Below, one piece after another: positions 1-8,179 of a stretch of 64,000 nucleotides of DNA. The stretch is from the NCBI GenBank assembly GCA_963805985.1, contig CAWDWG010000001.1, forward strand, positions 831,318 to 895,317, written 5' to 3'. The first letter of the stretch is position 1; every line of letters starts with the position of its first letter. Origin of the DNA: Bog-257 sp963805985 (GTDB lineage: Bacteria; Acidobacteriota; Terriglobia; Terriglobales; Acidobacteriaceae). A model generated the notes under the pieces. The model was not told the DNA's origin and did not search any database. It saw only the letters and a list, made by a program, of their open reading frames with translations. The translations under genes and the position numbers were made by a program.

Positions 1-2
1 AC

Positions 3-215
3 ACAATGACCTTTCCAAACGGCAGCAGTAACAACCCTTTTATCAAAGACCCGAATCCGGTCTATTCGGGGTCAACATACACCGTGAAGCAAGGTCTGCA
101 GCCTGGCGCATGCTTTCCCTATACTATGAGTAATAACAAGAATTCCGCAGCGTTCCCATTGAGGGCATCGGGATCATCGTTTCCCACTAGCACCGTCCTG
201 GTCAGCTTCAGCTAA
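3..215 (+). CDS. 3' end of an unidentified protein (partial)
   Basis: The frame is open from the left edge and ends with TAA at 213-215, so this is probably the last ~70 residues of a gene that begins outside the window. The first ATG (6-8) is preceded by an open codon and no ribosome binding site is visible. The peptide is rich in Ser, Asn, Pro and Thr, has one Cys and ends in a hydrophobic strand-like segment (VLVSFS), which would suit the last strand of an extracellular beta-rich domain. I do not recognise a family. It points right, toward the convergent kinase gene. Confidence 0.4.
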   Translation, partial: TMTFPNGSSNNPFIKDPNPVYSGSTYTVKQGLQPGACFPYTMSNNKNSAAFPLRASGSSFPTSTVLVSFS

Positions 216-636
216 GAGATCGGAAATTTAAGGTCGTTCCTGACAGTGGTTGGAAGTTCCAGTGCATGCGGCTGACGATGGTACTGTGGATAGCCTGCAT
301 CCAGCCGCTTTGCTTAAGCCAGGCCAGCGCTATTGCGCCCTCGATCCCCGAAATGGTTGTAAATCAACGCCGCCTGAACACAAGACTTTGAGGATCAGTC
401 GGCGACGTCTACAATGAGCAGCCCCGCAGGCTCGTTAGGGCGTCTTGCCTGTCGTCGAGCATGGCGGTGTACTGCGCGAGGTAGCCGAGCGTGCTGCGTC
501 CTGCGGGTTAATCTCAGGCCTGGATCGGGCAAGCGAGATGGCATTATGGTACGCTCCAGTCGCTTGGCTCGGCCTGACGCGTGGGTTCCAATACAGTGCA
601 TCCCCGAGAGTTCCCCAATTATCGAAGTTCTGATCG
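216..636. other. Gap without a recognisable gene
   Basis: The open frames here overlap on opposite strands with Arg-rich, low-complexity translations, typical of chance frames in GC-rich DNA. I see no RNA gene, terminator hairpin or repeat shared with the rest of the window. It separates the partial gene on the left from the decayed 3' end of the minus-strand kinase gene. Confidence 0.4.
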
Positions 637-1266
637 TCAAGTTTTAGAGCCCTCTTGAAACATCGTGATCGCGTTCGTCGAAATCGATGGATCAGAATAG
701 TAAGTCGCTCCTAGATTTCCGTAGGCGTCAGGAGTCGGCCGCAATTCGATCGAATGTTTAGGGCGATGATGCTGTCTTCGATAACGGCCTTCATAGACGT
801 AAGCGGCACCCAGATTAGAAAATCCTCGATAGTTATCGGGTGCTAATTCAATGGCCGTCTTGTACATCGCACGGCGTCTGGCATATCGAGCTTGACCATA
901 GTAAAATTGTCCGAGCCAGCTATAGACGCTCCAGTAATTAGGCTGGCGAATCCAAATCGCTTTCCTGAAGGCTACTCTCGGCCGCCGTGGAGTTGCCGAC
1001 TTGGTGTAGGATCGGCTAGACCGCGCAGGGCTTCTTCGTTTGCGTGCTGTCACAGCGGGAGTTTTCTGATATTGAGATGCTGCCTTCTGGTAGTCTGCCT
1101 GTCTGGCCAATAATACGTTTGCCATGACAGATGTGTCCCTGTAGGAAGGTTACCGATTGAGTGCAGAGCCTTTTCGCAGGCTCTGAAGCGTTCATCAACC
1201 AATCGTGACCGTTCATTGGACGACTTGAAAGTCCAATCCAATAAGCATCGCCTAAACCGGCATAGG
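637..1266 (-). pseudogene. Broken TPR tail of the adjacent Ser/Thr kinase
   Basis: Read on the minus strand, the kinase stop at 1267-1269 is followed at once, after adding one base, by a typical TPR opening (AYAGLGDAYW). The same TPR array then continues in other frames: a segment with LVDERF.ACEKALHSIGNL near 1100-1200, then NVLLARQADYQKAASQYQK, then YKTAIELAPDNYRGFSNLGA and YGNLGATYYSD, ending at 637. At least three indels are needed to restore one frame. Acidobacterial kinases of this type usually run to 800-900 residues with a C-terminal TPR array, so this looks like the missing part of the upstream gene. True decay and sequence error are both possible. Confidence 0.75.
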
Positions 1267-2826
1267 CTAGGCGCGTAGTTTCGGGTCTAGTTTCATGGCT
1301 TGGTTGAAATCGGCAATGGCACTGTCGATGTTTTCTGGCTTCTCGTATTCCTCCAGATATCCGCGGCCGCGAATATATGCTTCGTAAGCTGCGGGCGAGG
1401 TGTCGGGGTGGGTGGGCGAGGACTGCGGTTGGAGGTTGATCTTCTCCGAGGCCAGCATATCGAGGGCGGCATTTACCGTGTCGTCCTGGAGGCTGAAGAT
1501 GTCGTTTACGTTGCGGGTGATGGTGCGGGCGCCGATCTGGCGGCCGGTTCTGGAGTTAACGAGATTGCAGGTGATGCGGAGTTGGTTTCCGGATTCTTGC
1601 AGGCTGCCTTCGAGGACCATGTCGGTGCCGAATTCGCGGCGGGCGTCGGCGGCGGTCTTCACACCTTTCTCATTCAGCTCATGCGGTGAAACCACCTGGA
1701 CGGTATCGTCGTGGCCGACTTCCACCAGCTTGGTGGCGACGGTTTCCATCAGGCCGACGCCGAGGGCGCTGGTGGCGGAGTTCTGGCCGATGGCGTCGAA
1801 GGGCAGTACGGCCATGATCTTCTGGTGAGCCTCGACGGGCGGCGCGCGCAACAGGAACACGCCGATGGCGATCGCGGCCAGGACGACGACTGCGGCGGTC
1901 GAGCCCCAGAGTTTCCGTCGCGACGTCTTTATGCGCGACCATCTTTCAGTCTTGACTGAAATGTCCTGGTCGGCGGCGACGCGGGAGAGTTCTGCGAGCA
2001 GTTCGGCGGCCGACTGGTAGCGGGCGTTGGGATCTTTGTCGAGACACTTCAGAATCAGGGTTTCGAATTGCGGCGAAAGATCGGACTGCTTCTGCCGCGG
2101 AGGTAGCGGTTGCGAGCCGAGAATCGCGTCGTGCAGCACCAACCCGCGACCGGTAAATGGGCGGGAGCCGGTAGCCATCTCGTAGAGGACGACGCCGGCG
2201 GAGTAGACATCGGAGCGAGTGTCGGGCGGCTTGCCCTGGAGCTGCTCGGGCGCCATGTAAGGCAGCGTGCCGCCGAAGACGGAGTGCGAGTCGTCGGCGA
2301 GGGTCGCAGTCGCGGTCACCGTTTGTTCGTCGGGCAGGGCGAACAGCTGCGAGAGGCCGAAGTCGAGAATCTTGAGGACATTTTCGGGCGTGATGCGGAG
2401 GTTGCCGGGCTTGAGATCGCGATGAACGATGCCGCGGGCGTGGGCGGCGGCGAGTCCACGGGCAAGTTGCACGGCGAGATTGAGGGCTTCAGGTTCGGGA
2501 ATGGGGCCTCGGTGGAGACGGTCGTCAAGCGAAGTGCCGGGCACGAACTCCATGACGATGTAGTCGACGGCCTCGTCGGAGGGGAATTCGTAAACCAACT
2601 CGACGTTGGGATGGTTGAGGCGGCTGAGGATCAGGGCCTCGCGACGAAAGCGGCGGCGGCCGGAGGGGTCGCTGAGCGTCTTGGGATTGAGGATCTTGAC
2701 GGCGACGTCGCGCTGCAGACGGAGGTCGTGAGCGCGGAAAACAATGCCCATGCCGCCAGCGCCGAGCTGCTCGACCAGGCGGAAGTGTCCCAGCACGTTG
2801 CCTGGGATGGGAGAGGTCGCTGCCAT
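1267..2826 (-). CDS. Membrane Ser/Thr protein kinase (PASTA-less, TolB/FlgO-like and TPR sensor region), truncated
   Basis: Hanks-type protein kinase, 519 aa. Residues ~14-280 form the kinase domain: glycine loop GAGGMG (22-27), ATP lysine in VAVKIL (K44), catalytic HRDLKPGN and DFG. It is followed by one membrane helix at ~305-325. The outer region contains a segment beginning IMAVLPFDAIG that resembles the TolB/FlgO-like domain common in acidobacterial kinases, then the first TPR motif before an early stop. This layout suggests a cytoplasmic kinase coupled to an extracytoplasmic sensor. The start ATG at 2824-2826 has no good Shine-Dalgarno sequence. The stop after LDPKLRA is caused by loss of one base; the TPR array continues downstream (see the adjacent pseudogene). 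The kinase half itself is intact. Confidence 0.9.
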   Translation of the reverse strand: MAATSPIPGNVLGHFRLVEQLGAGGMGIVFRAHDLRLQRDVAVKILNPKTLSDPSGRRRFRREALILSRLNHPNVELVYEFPSDEAVDYIVMEFVPGTSLDDRLHRGPIPEPEALNLAVQLARGLAAAHARGIVHRDLKPGNLRITPENVLKILDFGLSQLFALPDEQTVTATATLADDSHSVFGGTLPYMAPEQLQGKPPDTRSDVYSAGVVLYEMATGSRPFTGRGLVLHDAILGSQPLPPRQKQSDLSPQFETLILKCLDKDPNARYQSAAELLAELSRVAADQDISVKTERWSRIKTSRRKLWGSTAAVVVLAAIAIGVFLLRAPPVEAHQKIMAVLPFDAIGQNSATSALGVGLMETVATKLVEVGHDDTVQVVSPHELNEKGVKTAADARREFGTDMVLEGSLQESGNQLRITCNLVNSRTGRQIGARTITRNVNDIFSLQDDTVNAALDMLASEKINLQPQSSPTHPDTSPAAYEAYIRGRGYLEEYEKPENIDSAIADFNQAMKLDPKLRA

Positions 2827-3152
2827 GTAAGGCGAATCGTATGACGGTTTGTGGCGGGGGTCAACGACGGATCAGTCTGGGGTTCGTGGCGAGCTGACTT
2901 CGCGGGACGGCTTTTCCTCACAATCCACACGAATCCACATGGCTGCACTGTGAATGGGCGTTGAATCGGGCGGGAGGCGGGGCTAGAGTCGAGGACAGAT
3001 GTGGGAGCGAAGAGACAGTCTTGTGGAAGAAGGGAGCTACTCATTCGGAAGACGCGAATGCGTGGGGCGTCGGCGGGCGTTGATTTGCAAGCCAAAGGCT
3101 TTCTTTAGGATAGGAAGACCATTTACCACATTGCCACTAATCTGGGTGGTAA

Positions 3153-3206
3153 AATACAATATGTTGTATTCGCCTCTTGACATCCACAAGATATCGGGAG
3201 TACTGT
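3153..3206 (+). promoter_or_regulatory. Promoter of nrdJ with two NrdR-like boxes
   Basis: A perfect inverted repeat, AATACAATATGTTGTATT (3153-3170), contains a 16-mer matching the published NrdR box consensus acaCwAtATaTwGtgt at 13 of 16 positions. A second 16-mer at 3184-3199 matches at 11 of 16. Their centres lie 30 bp apart, close to three helical turns, as in known paired NrdR sites. Between and over them lies a plausible sigma-70 promoter: TTGACA (3177-3182), 18 bp, TACTGT (3201-3206). The second box would occlude the promoter. NrdR represses ribonucleotide reductase genes in response to dATP/ATP, which fits the gene downstream. No nrdR gene is in the window. Confidence 0.65.
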
Positions 3207-3212
3207 TCGTCG

Positions 3213-3690
3213 AAGCTAAGGCGGAGAGACGAGTTTTAGCCCTCCTCCAGGTAAGGCCGGACCGGCCAGAGGTGACCGTTTCGGCCGGCAGTCAATCGCT
3301 CGACGCGGCGTTCCTCCTGCGTACGCCGGGCGGCAAGTCAGGGCCGAACCAGGGTAGCTCCTCCGAGGTTTGCGCGGAGGTAGTTGGGCCCAGTCCCATC
3401 CCAACGCGTGTGGTGCGGGACGCAACCGACGAAGTCATCGCCTAGACGATGGCATCTGCGGGTGATCCTTTCCAAGTCCGATTCAACCGTCCCGGCCGCG
3501 CCTCATGCCAACTGGCCCGAGCGCGCCGCCGACGGCATTCTGCGGTGACCTACCGGGGGCTTCTTCTCTGCTGTGCGATACGCAAGCGAGAGCAGGGGCC
3601 CCCACAATCTTGCAGTCGACCAGGCAGCGGAACTCGCGACGCCTGGTCAGCAACAACTTAATTATTGCGGCATCCATATTGATACACCGA
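3213..3690 (+). promoter_or_regulatory. Long structured 5' leader of nrdJ
   Basis: If transcription starts near 3213, the message has a leader of nearly 500 nt. It contains several strong inverted repeats: CCGGCC/GGCCGG around 3257-3285, CCTCCG/CGGAGG around 3360-3380, GTTGGG/CCCAAC around 3383-3405, CATCG/CGATG around 3437-3452, a GGGGGC/GCCCCC hairpin around 3557-3605, and a perfect 8-bp GACCAGGC/GCCTGGTC stem at 3618-3648. No conserved protein is encoded. Class II reductases use adenosylcobalamin and are often under cobalamin riboswitches, but I cannot find the cobalamin box or its core sequences. It may be a different cis-regulatory RNA or a separate small RNA. Confidence 0.4.
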
Positions 3691-3705
3691 TCAGGAGCAA
3701 GCGAA

Positions 3706-6700
3706 ATGGCCGAAACAACCACGAGCACCACCACAACGAGCGCCCTCTCAACGAAGACCGCGCCCGGCCAGAAATCACGCACCTTCACCGCGCCCGGCCT
3801 CAGCTTCAAGCGCTTCTTCTCCACCGCCGGCGTCTCCCCCTACGACGAGCTCGAGTGGGAGCTGCGCACCGCGCAGATCACCGACTCCCAGGGCGGCGTC
3901 ATCTTCGAGCAGAAAGATGTCGAGGTGCCGAAGGACTGGTCGATGACCGCGACCAACATTGTCGCCAGCAAGTATCTGCATGGCCCGCTGGGCACCCCTG
4001 AGCGCGAGAGCGGCGTGCGCGCGCTCGTCACCCGCGTGGCTGAGACCATTCGCGATTGGGGAATCGCCGGCGGCTACTTCAAGACCGCCGAAGATGCGGC
4101 CATCTTCCACGACGAGCTCGCCCACCTGCTCCTGCAGCAAAAGGCGGCATTCAACTCGCCGGTATGGTTCAATGTCGGCTGCGATCGCATCGAGCCCAAC
4201 TCCGACGCGCAGAACTGGCACTGGAATTACGAGACGCAGCGTGTCGAATATAGCGTCACCGGCTACAAGACGCCGCAGTGCTCCGCTTGTTTCATCAATT
4301 CGGTGAAGGACTCGCTCGACTCCATCCTCACCCTGGCCAAGACCGAAGGCATGCTCTTCAAGTGGGGATCGGGCACGGGCACGAACCTGTCGCCGCTGCG
4401 CTCGTCGGAAGAAGCTCTCTCCGGTGGCGGCACGGCGAGCGGCCCGCTCAGCTTCATGAAGGGTTTCGACGCCTTCGCCGGCGTCATCAAGTCCGGCGGC
4501 AAGACGCGCCGCGCCGCCAAGATGGTCATCCTCAATATCGACCATCCCGACATCGAGGAGTTCATCCTCTGCAAGCAGAAGGAAGAAGCCAAGGCGTGGG
4601 CGCTGATCGAGCACGGCTACGACGGCAGCGGTCCCGACAGCGACGCTTACTCGTCCATCTTCTTCCAGAACGCCAACAACTCCGTGCGCGTGACCGACGA
4701 CTTCATGTACGCCGTCCTGCGCGACAGCGAATTCCAGACGCACTCGGTGAAGGACGGCCGGCCCATCAAGACCTTCAAGGCGCGCCATCTGCTGAACTTG
4801 ATCTCCGACGCCACCTGGCATTGCGGCGATCCCGGCATGCAGTACGACACCACGGTCAATCGCTGGCACACCTCGAAGAACACCGCGCGCATCAACGCGT
4901 CGAATCCCTGCAGCGAGTACATGTTCCTCGACGACTCGGCCTGCAACCTGGCCAGCCTGAACCTGATGAAGTTCGCGCCCAACGGCACCTTCGACGTCGC
5001 CGCCTATCGCCACGCCTGCGCCGTCGTCATCACCGCGCAGGAGATCCTGGTCGACAACAGCGGCTATCCCACCGAAGCGATCGGCCGCAACTCGCACGAC
5101 TATCGTCCGCTGGGACTCGGCTATGCCAATCTTGGCGCGCTGCTGATGGCCGCAGGCCTGCCCTATGACTCCGATGCCGGCCGCGACTACGCCGCCTGCG
5201 TCACCGCGATCATGTGCGGCGAAGCCTATCTGCAGTCGTCGAAGATCGCCGAACTCTGCCAGCCGCTCGCGCCGGCAACAGACTTGGTCGCCAAAGAGCT
5301 GGGCATTGAAATGCACGCGGAAGCCAAGGATGTTGGAATTACGAAATTGTCATCACGAGGAGGCCTTCAGGCCGAGGAGGGATCTGCTTTCCGTCCCGAG
5401 TCGGAAGGTCCTTCCCCGTCACGGAAAGCAGATCCCTCGCCTTCGGCCCGTGATGACAACTCTTCTGGCACGCGCGGTCTTACTGACAACCGACAACTGA
5501 CAACCGACAACCGCATGCCCGGCGCCGCCTGCCCCGGCTGGTACATCAACCGCGAACCCTTCCTCGACGTGATCCGCATGCATCGCGCGTCGGTGAACAA
5601 CATCAATCGCACCAACGTTCCCGCCGCGGTCTACGAAGCCAGCAAGGAGACGTGGGACGAAGCCTTGAAGCACGGCGAGAAGTTTGGCTATCGCAACGCG
5701 CAGGTAACGGTGCTGGCCCCCACGGGCACCATCGGCTTCATGATGGACTGCGACACCACCGGCATCGAGCCCGACCTGGCGCTGGTGAAGTACAAGAAGC
5801 TGGTCGGCGGCGGCATGATCAAGATCGTGAACAACACCGTGCCCGCCGCGCTCTTCAAGCTGGGCTACACCGCGGACCAGACCAACGCCATCGTCAGCTA
5901 CATCGACGCGACCGGCACCATCGAAGGCGCGCCCGCGATCAAAGACGAGCACCTGCCGGTCTTCGACTGCTCCTTCAAGCCGTCGAAGGGCACGCGCTCC
6001 ATCCACTATCTCGGACACCTGCGCATGATGTCGGCGGCGCAGCCGTTCCTCAGCGGCGCAATTTCGAAGACCATCAACATGCCGGAGAACGCTACGGTGG
6101 AGGAGATCAGCGAGGCCTACATCCAGGCGTGGAAGCTGGGGCTCAAGGCGGTCGCTGTCTACCGCGATGGATCGAAGAAGGCGCAGCCGCTGAGCTCGAT
6201 GGGCTCGGCGACGGCGAAAGGTGGCTCGACAACCACCGGTGCCCCACCCTTGTCCGCAGGACAGGGTGGGTCCGTCGAACCGATCGACGAATCCGCCGCC
6301 CCGCCGCGCGCCGTGCGTCATCGTCTGCCCGAAGAGCGCCTCTCCATCACCCACAAATTCAACGTGGGCGGACACGAAGGCTACCTCACCGTCGGCCTGT
6401 ACAAGGACGGCGTGCCGGGCGAGATTTTCATCACCATGGCGAAAGAAGGCTCGACCGTCAGTGGCCTGATGGACAGCTTCGCGTGCGCGGTGTCGATCGG
6501 ATTGCAGCACGGCGTACCGCTGAAGCTGTTGTGCGAGAAATTCGCCCACACCCGCTTCGAACCCAGCGGCTGGAGCGGCAATCCCGACATCGGCTTCGCC
6601 AAGTCGATCATGGATTACATCTTCCGCTGGCTGCAGCTGCGCTTCCTCACCGGCCAGCAGCAGGCGCTGTTCGACGGCCTGCGCCCCAAATACGTAAACG

Positions 6701-7038
6701 CCCCGCCGCCAGCGACGGATGAAACCGGCGCCCAGCGCTCCTTCGGTGACTTCACGCCGCCGGAACCTTCAGGCTTGTCATCACGGGGCCCCTCTGATTT
6801 GTCATCCCGAGCGGAGCCTTCCTCCAATTTGTCATCCCGAGCGGAGCGCAGCGGAGCCGAGGGATCTGCGGTCCCAGGTGGCGGCAGCAATGTTGGCCAC
6901 ATCCACGCGTCCAACGCCCTGAAAGACCTGATCGACATGGGCGACGCCCCCGTCTGCACCGTCTGCGGCGCCATCATGACCAGGAATGGCAGCTGCTACA
7001 GATGCAATGAGTGCGGGTCAACAAGCGGATGCTCGTAA
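3706..7038 (+). CDS. nrdJ: Vitamin B12-dependent (class II) ribonucleoside-diphosphate reductase
   Basis: Makes deoxyribonucleotides from ribonucleotides with adenosylcobalamin, so it works with or without oxygen. The 1110-aa product shows the class II hallmarks: N-terminal FNSPVWFNVG, GSGTGTNLS, the NPCSEY active-site motif, the ATGTIG-type loop (VTVLAPTGTIGFMMDCDTTG, about residues 668-687), and a C-terminal Cys-rich zinc ribbon (VCTVCGAI...CYRCNECGS, last ~27 residues) that carries the redox cysteines. I chose ATG 3706 because AGGAG lies 9 nt upstream; an in-frame ATG at 3505 would add residues read from the structured leader. Three stretches of palindromic repeat are translated within linkers (residues ~548-604, ~846-855 and ~1023-1062), making it longer than usual. 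Upstream NrdR-like boxes suggest repression by NrdR. Confidence 0.95.
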   Translation: MAETTTSTTTTSALSTKTAPGQKSRTFTAPGLSFKRFFSTAGVSPYDELEWELRTAQITDSQGGVIFEQKDVEVPKDWSMTATNIVASKYLHGPLGTPERESGVRALVTRVAETIRDWGIAGGYFKTAEDAAIFHDELAHLLLQQKAAFNSPVWFNVGCDRIEPNSDAQNWHWNYETQRVEYSVTGYKTPQCSACFINSVKDSLDSILTLAKTEGMLFKWGSGTGTNLSPLRSSEEALSGGGTASGPLSFMKGFDAFAGVIKSGGKTRRAAKMVILNIDHPDIEEFILCKQKEEAKAWALIEHGYDGSGPDSDAYSSIFFQNANNSVRVTDDFMYAVLRDSEFQTHSVKDGRPIKTFKARHLLNLISDATWHCGDPGMQYDTTVNRWHTSKNTARINASNPCSEYMFLDDSACNLASLNLMKFAPNGTFDVAAYRHACAVVITAQEILVDNSGYPTEAIGRNSHDYRPLGLGYANLGALLMAAGLPYDSDAGRDYAACVTAIMCGEAYLQSSKIAELCQPLAPATDLVAKELGIEMHAEAKDVGITKLSSRGGLQAEEGSAFRPESEGPSPSRKADPSPSARDDNSSGTRGLTDNRQLTTDNRMPGAACPGWYINREPFLDVIRMHRASVNNINRTNVPAAVYEASKETWDEALKHGEKFGYRNAQVTVLAPTGTIGFMMDCDTTGIEPDLALVKYKKLVGGGMIKIVNNTVPAALFKLGYTADQTNAIVSYIDATGTIEGAPAIKDEHLPVFDCSFKPSKGTRSIHYLGHLRMMSAAQPFLSGAISKTINMPENATVEEISEAYIQAWKLGLKAVAVYRDGSKKAQPLSSMGSATAKGGSTTTGAPPLSAGQGGSVEPIDESAAPPRAVRHRLPEERLSITHKFNVGGHEGYLTVGLYKDGVPGEIFITMAKEGSTVSGLMDSFACAVSIGLQHGVPLKLLCEKFAHTRFEPSGWSGNPDIGFAKSIMDYIFRWLQLRFLTGQQQALFDGLRPKYVNAPPPATDETGAQRSFGDFTPPEPSGLSSRGPSDLSSRAEPSSNLSSRAERSGAEGSAVPGGGSNVGHIHASNALKDLIDMGDAPVCTVCGAIMTRNGSCYRCNECGSTSGCS
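5347..5514. repeat. Palindromic repeat inserted in frame in nrdJ (copy 1)
   Basis: Two arms form an imperfect inverted repeat: left 5347-5393 starts TTGTCATCACGAGG and ends GATCTGCTTTCCG; right 5422-5459 starts CGGAAAGCAGATCCC and ends CCGTGATGACAA. It is followed by a short tandem of CTGACAACCGACAA (5484-5514). The whole block keeps the nrdJ frame and encodes ~56 Ser/Arg/Gly/Asp-rich residues just before the conserved PGWYINREPF segment. The TTGTCATC..CGAG sequence recurs at 6773-6890, which identifies it as a mobile repeat rather than native protein. Confidence 0.75.
6243..6270. repeat. Hairpin repeat inserted in frame in nrdJ (copy 2, different family)
   Basis: CCCACCCTTGTCC (6243-6255) and GGACAGGGTGGG (6259-6270) pair around a 3-nt loop with one bulged base. 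The stretch is translated as part of a Gly/Ser/Thr/Pro linker (GAPPLSAGQGGS) between the catalytic barrel and the C-terminal domain that begins VRHRLPEERLS. It is unrelated in sequence to the other two insertions. Confidence 0.6.
6773..6890. repeat. Repeat block inserted in frame in nrdJ (copy 3)
   Basis: Three partial copies of TTGTCATCCCGAGCGGAGC or its variant lie in tandem and end in GCCGAGGGATCTGCGGTCCC. They encode a Ser/Arg-rich linker with repeated LSSR (positions ~1023-1062 of the protein) immediately before the final conserved segment HIHASNALKDLIDMGD and the zinc ribbon. Same family as the 5347-5514 block. Confidence 0.7.
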
Positions 7039-7150
7039 GGCAGCGGAATGGAAAGCGGGGTTGCCGCTGCCGCTGAGTCAGTCATCGTGGCCGAAGGAAG
7101 GGGAGGGCCTGGATTTATGTCGGGGAGCGAGGCCTATCGCAACATACGAC

Positions 7151-7780
7151 GTGCTGGAAATTCTCTACTTCGTTTCGGGAATTGCGCTGGTACTCATTGC
7201 CGCCAAGGGTCTCGGCCAAATTAAGGTCGGTCTTCAGCAGATTAAGCTGACAAAAGAGATTGCAGAGAAATCAGCCCGAAGAGATGCATATAGGCTTGCG
7301 CACGAACAGTGCCAGTCATTTGGAACCAGTGTTGCGATCGCGGTTTCGAATGTGCTGGCCCAGGCGAGGGCGCTTGGAGTGACGATTTATACGAATCCTT
7401 CTTTTCAAGTGGAAGAATGTCAGATCGTAAAACATGATTTCCAAGGAAACGCCATACTCGCTGCGCTGTCTCGTCTGGACCCCACAGTCCCAATGAACAT
7501 GTTGGAGGGCTTCGCAATGTTCTTTGTAACTGGGTTGGCGGATGAGGAAATCGGATACCGAGAAACAGCGATAGCTTTCTGCGAGCTCTCAGCATCGTTG
7601 ATGCCGGTATTTTGGTACTACCGCGAGACCAAGCGCGCGATGTACAAGAGCGTCATAGAACTTTATGAGATGTGGCACAACAGGTTGGCGCTCGAGAAGT
7701 TGCAGGAGAGGCGAGAAGAGGTTGAGCGAGACCTTTCGCGTGTTAAGCCTCGAACCATCAAACCGATTGGCGTGGAGTAG
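7151..7780 (+). CDS. Hypothetical membrane-anchored protein
   Basis: One N-terminal hydrophobic helix (LEILYFVSGIALVLIAAKG) is followed by a ~180-residue cytoplasmic part that is helical and charged, with a Lys/Glu/Arg-rich coiled-coil-like end (LEKLQERREEVERDLSRV). I do not recognise a family. The start is uncertain: the frame is open from inside nrdJ (6986), but those codons overlap the nrdJ zinc ribbon and are unlikely to be used. GTG 7151 places the membrane helix at the N-terminus. It follows nrdJ on the same strand and is followed by palindromic repeats. Its codon use is less GC-rich than that of nrdJ, which hints at a different origin. Confidence 0.55.
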   Translation: MLEILYFVSGIALVLIAAKGLGQIKVGLQQIKLTKEIAEKSARRDAYRLAHEQCQSFGTSVAIAVSNVLAQARALGVTIYTNPSFQVEECQIVKHDFQGNAILAALSRLDPTVPMNMLEGFAMFFVTGLADEEIGYRETAIAFCELSASLMPVFWYYRETKRAMYKSVIELYEMWHNRLALEKLQERREEVERDLSRVKPRTIKPIGVE

Positions 7781-7852
7781 CCAGGGTGGCCCGAGGTGAA
7801 CAGCTCGGGTACCCCGTTCGAGCGGAGATCCAGCGGCAATGGTGCCAGCCCG

Positions 7853-7943
7853 AAGGGCGTCACAATCGTAGCCCAGCACGTGAGTGCTGGGAGCGCAGCC
7901 AAATTAGGATTCTTCCAGAGTCCCTTCAGGGACGACACAAAAC
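7853..7943 (+). repeat. REP-like palindromic repeat (RAYT 1 family), left copy
   Basis: Contains CCGAAGGGCGT, then CGTAGCCCAGCACGTGAGTG followed by CTGGG (a hairpin around the palindromic core CAGCACGTGAGTGCTG), then AGTCCCTTCAGGGAC and GACACAAAACC. The same order of blocks recurs inverted at 7979-8054 and direct at 8632-8725, around the transposase gene at 8180. A more degenerate CGGGTACCCCGTTC element lies just upstream, near 7806-7820. Confidence 0.8.
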
Positions 7944-7978
7944 CGCGTCCAATCAAAGCCACCCGATGCCCCGTCACA

Positions 7979-8054
7979 CGTTTTGTGCCGTCCTGACGGA
8001 CTCGTGCGATAAACGCACGTCGTCCCAGCACTCACGTGCTGGGCTACGATTGTG
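7979..8054 (-). repeat. REP-like palindromic repeat (RAYT 1 family), inverted copy
   Basis: Reverse-complement copy of the preceding element: starts at the TTTTGTG block, then GTCCTGACGGACTCGTG, then CCCAGCACTCACGTGCTGGG and CTACGATTGTGG. With the copy at 7853-7943 it forms a head-to-head pair (BIME-like) immediately upstream of the RAYT gene. Confidence 0.8.
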
Positions 8055-8179
8055 GCGCGCTTCGCGCTCTGCGCCACACTAATTTTCAACCAGACCCCAT
8101 TGATCTCATCACTCTGCATCACGCAGTTCTGTGATTTCTGCTACCGCGAAAGGTCTTCCCCGAAAAACATAATCATGCA

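Noticed and set aside
3213..3690. Cobalamin riboswitch, RNase P RNA or tmRNA in the nrdJ leader
   Set aside because: None of the conserved cores is present: no cobalamin box or CCGCAACTG-type core, no GGAAAGTCCGG of RNase P, no tmRNA ends.
3505..3705. Longer N-terminus of NrdJ from ATG 3505
   Set aside because: The extra 67 residues are read from the structured leader and lack family resemblance; AGGAG directly before ATG 3706 is better.
3775..5316. Long minus-strand frame opposite nrdJ
   Set aside because: It is the mirror of a GC-rich gene with strong third-position bias; the translation is Val/Gly/Arg/Ala-rich without any motif.
7151..7780. Assignment of the hypothetical membrane protein to a defence or toxin system
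   Set aside because: No catalytic or toxin motif is visible and the neighbours are nrdJ and REP repeats.
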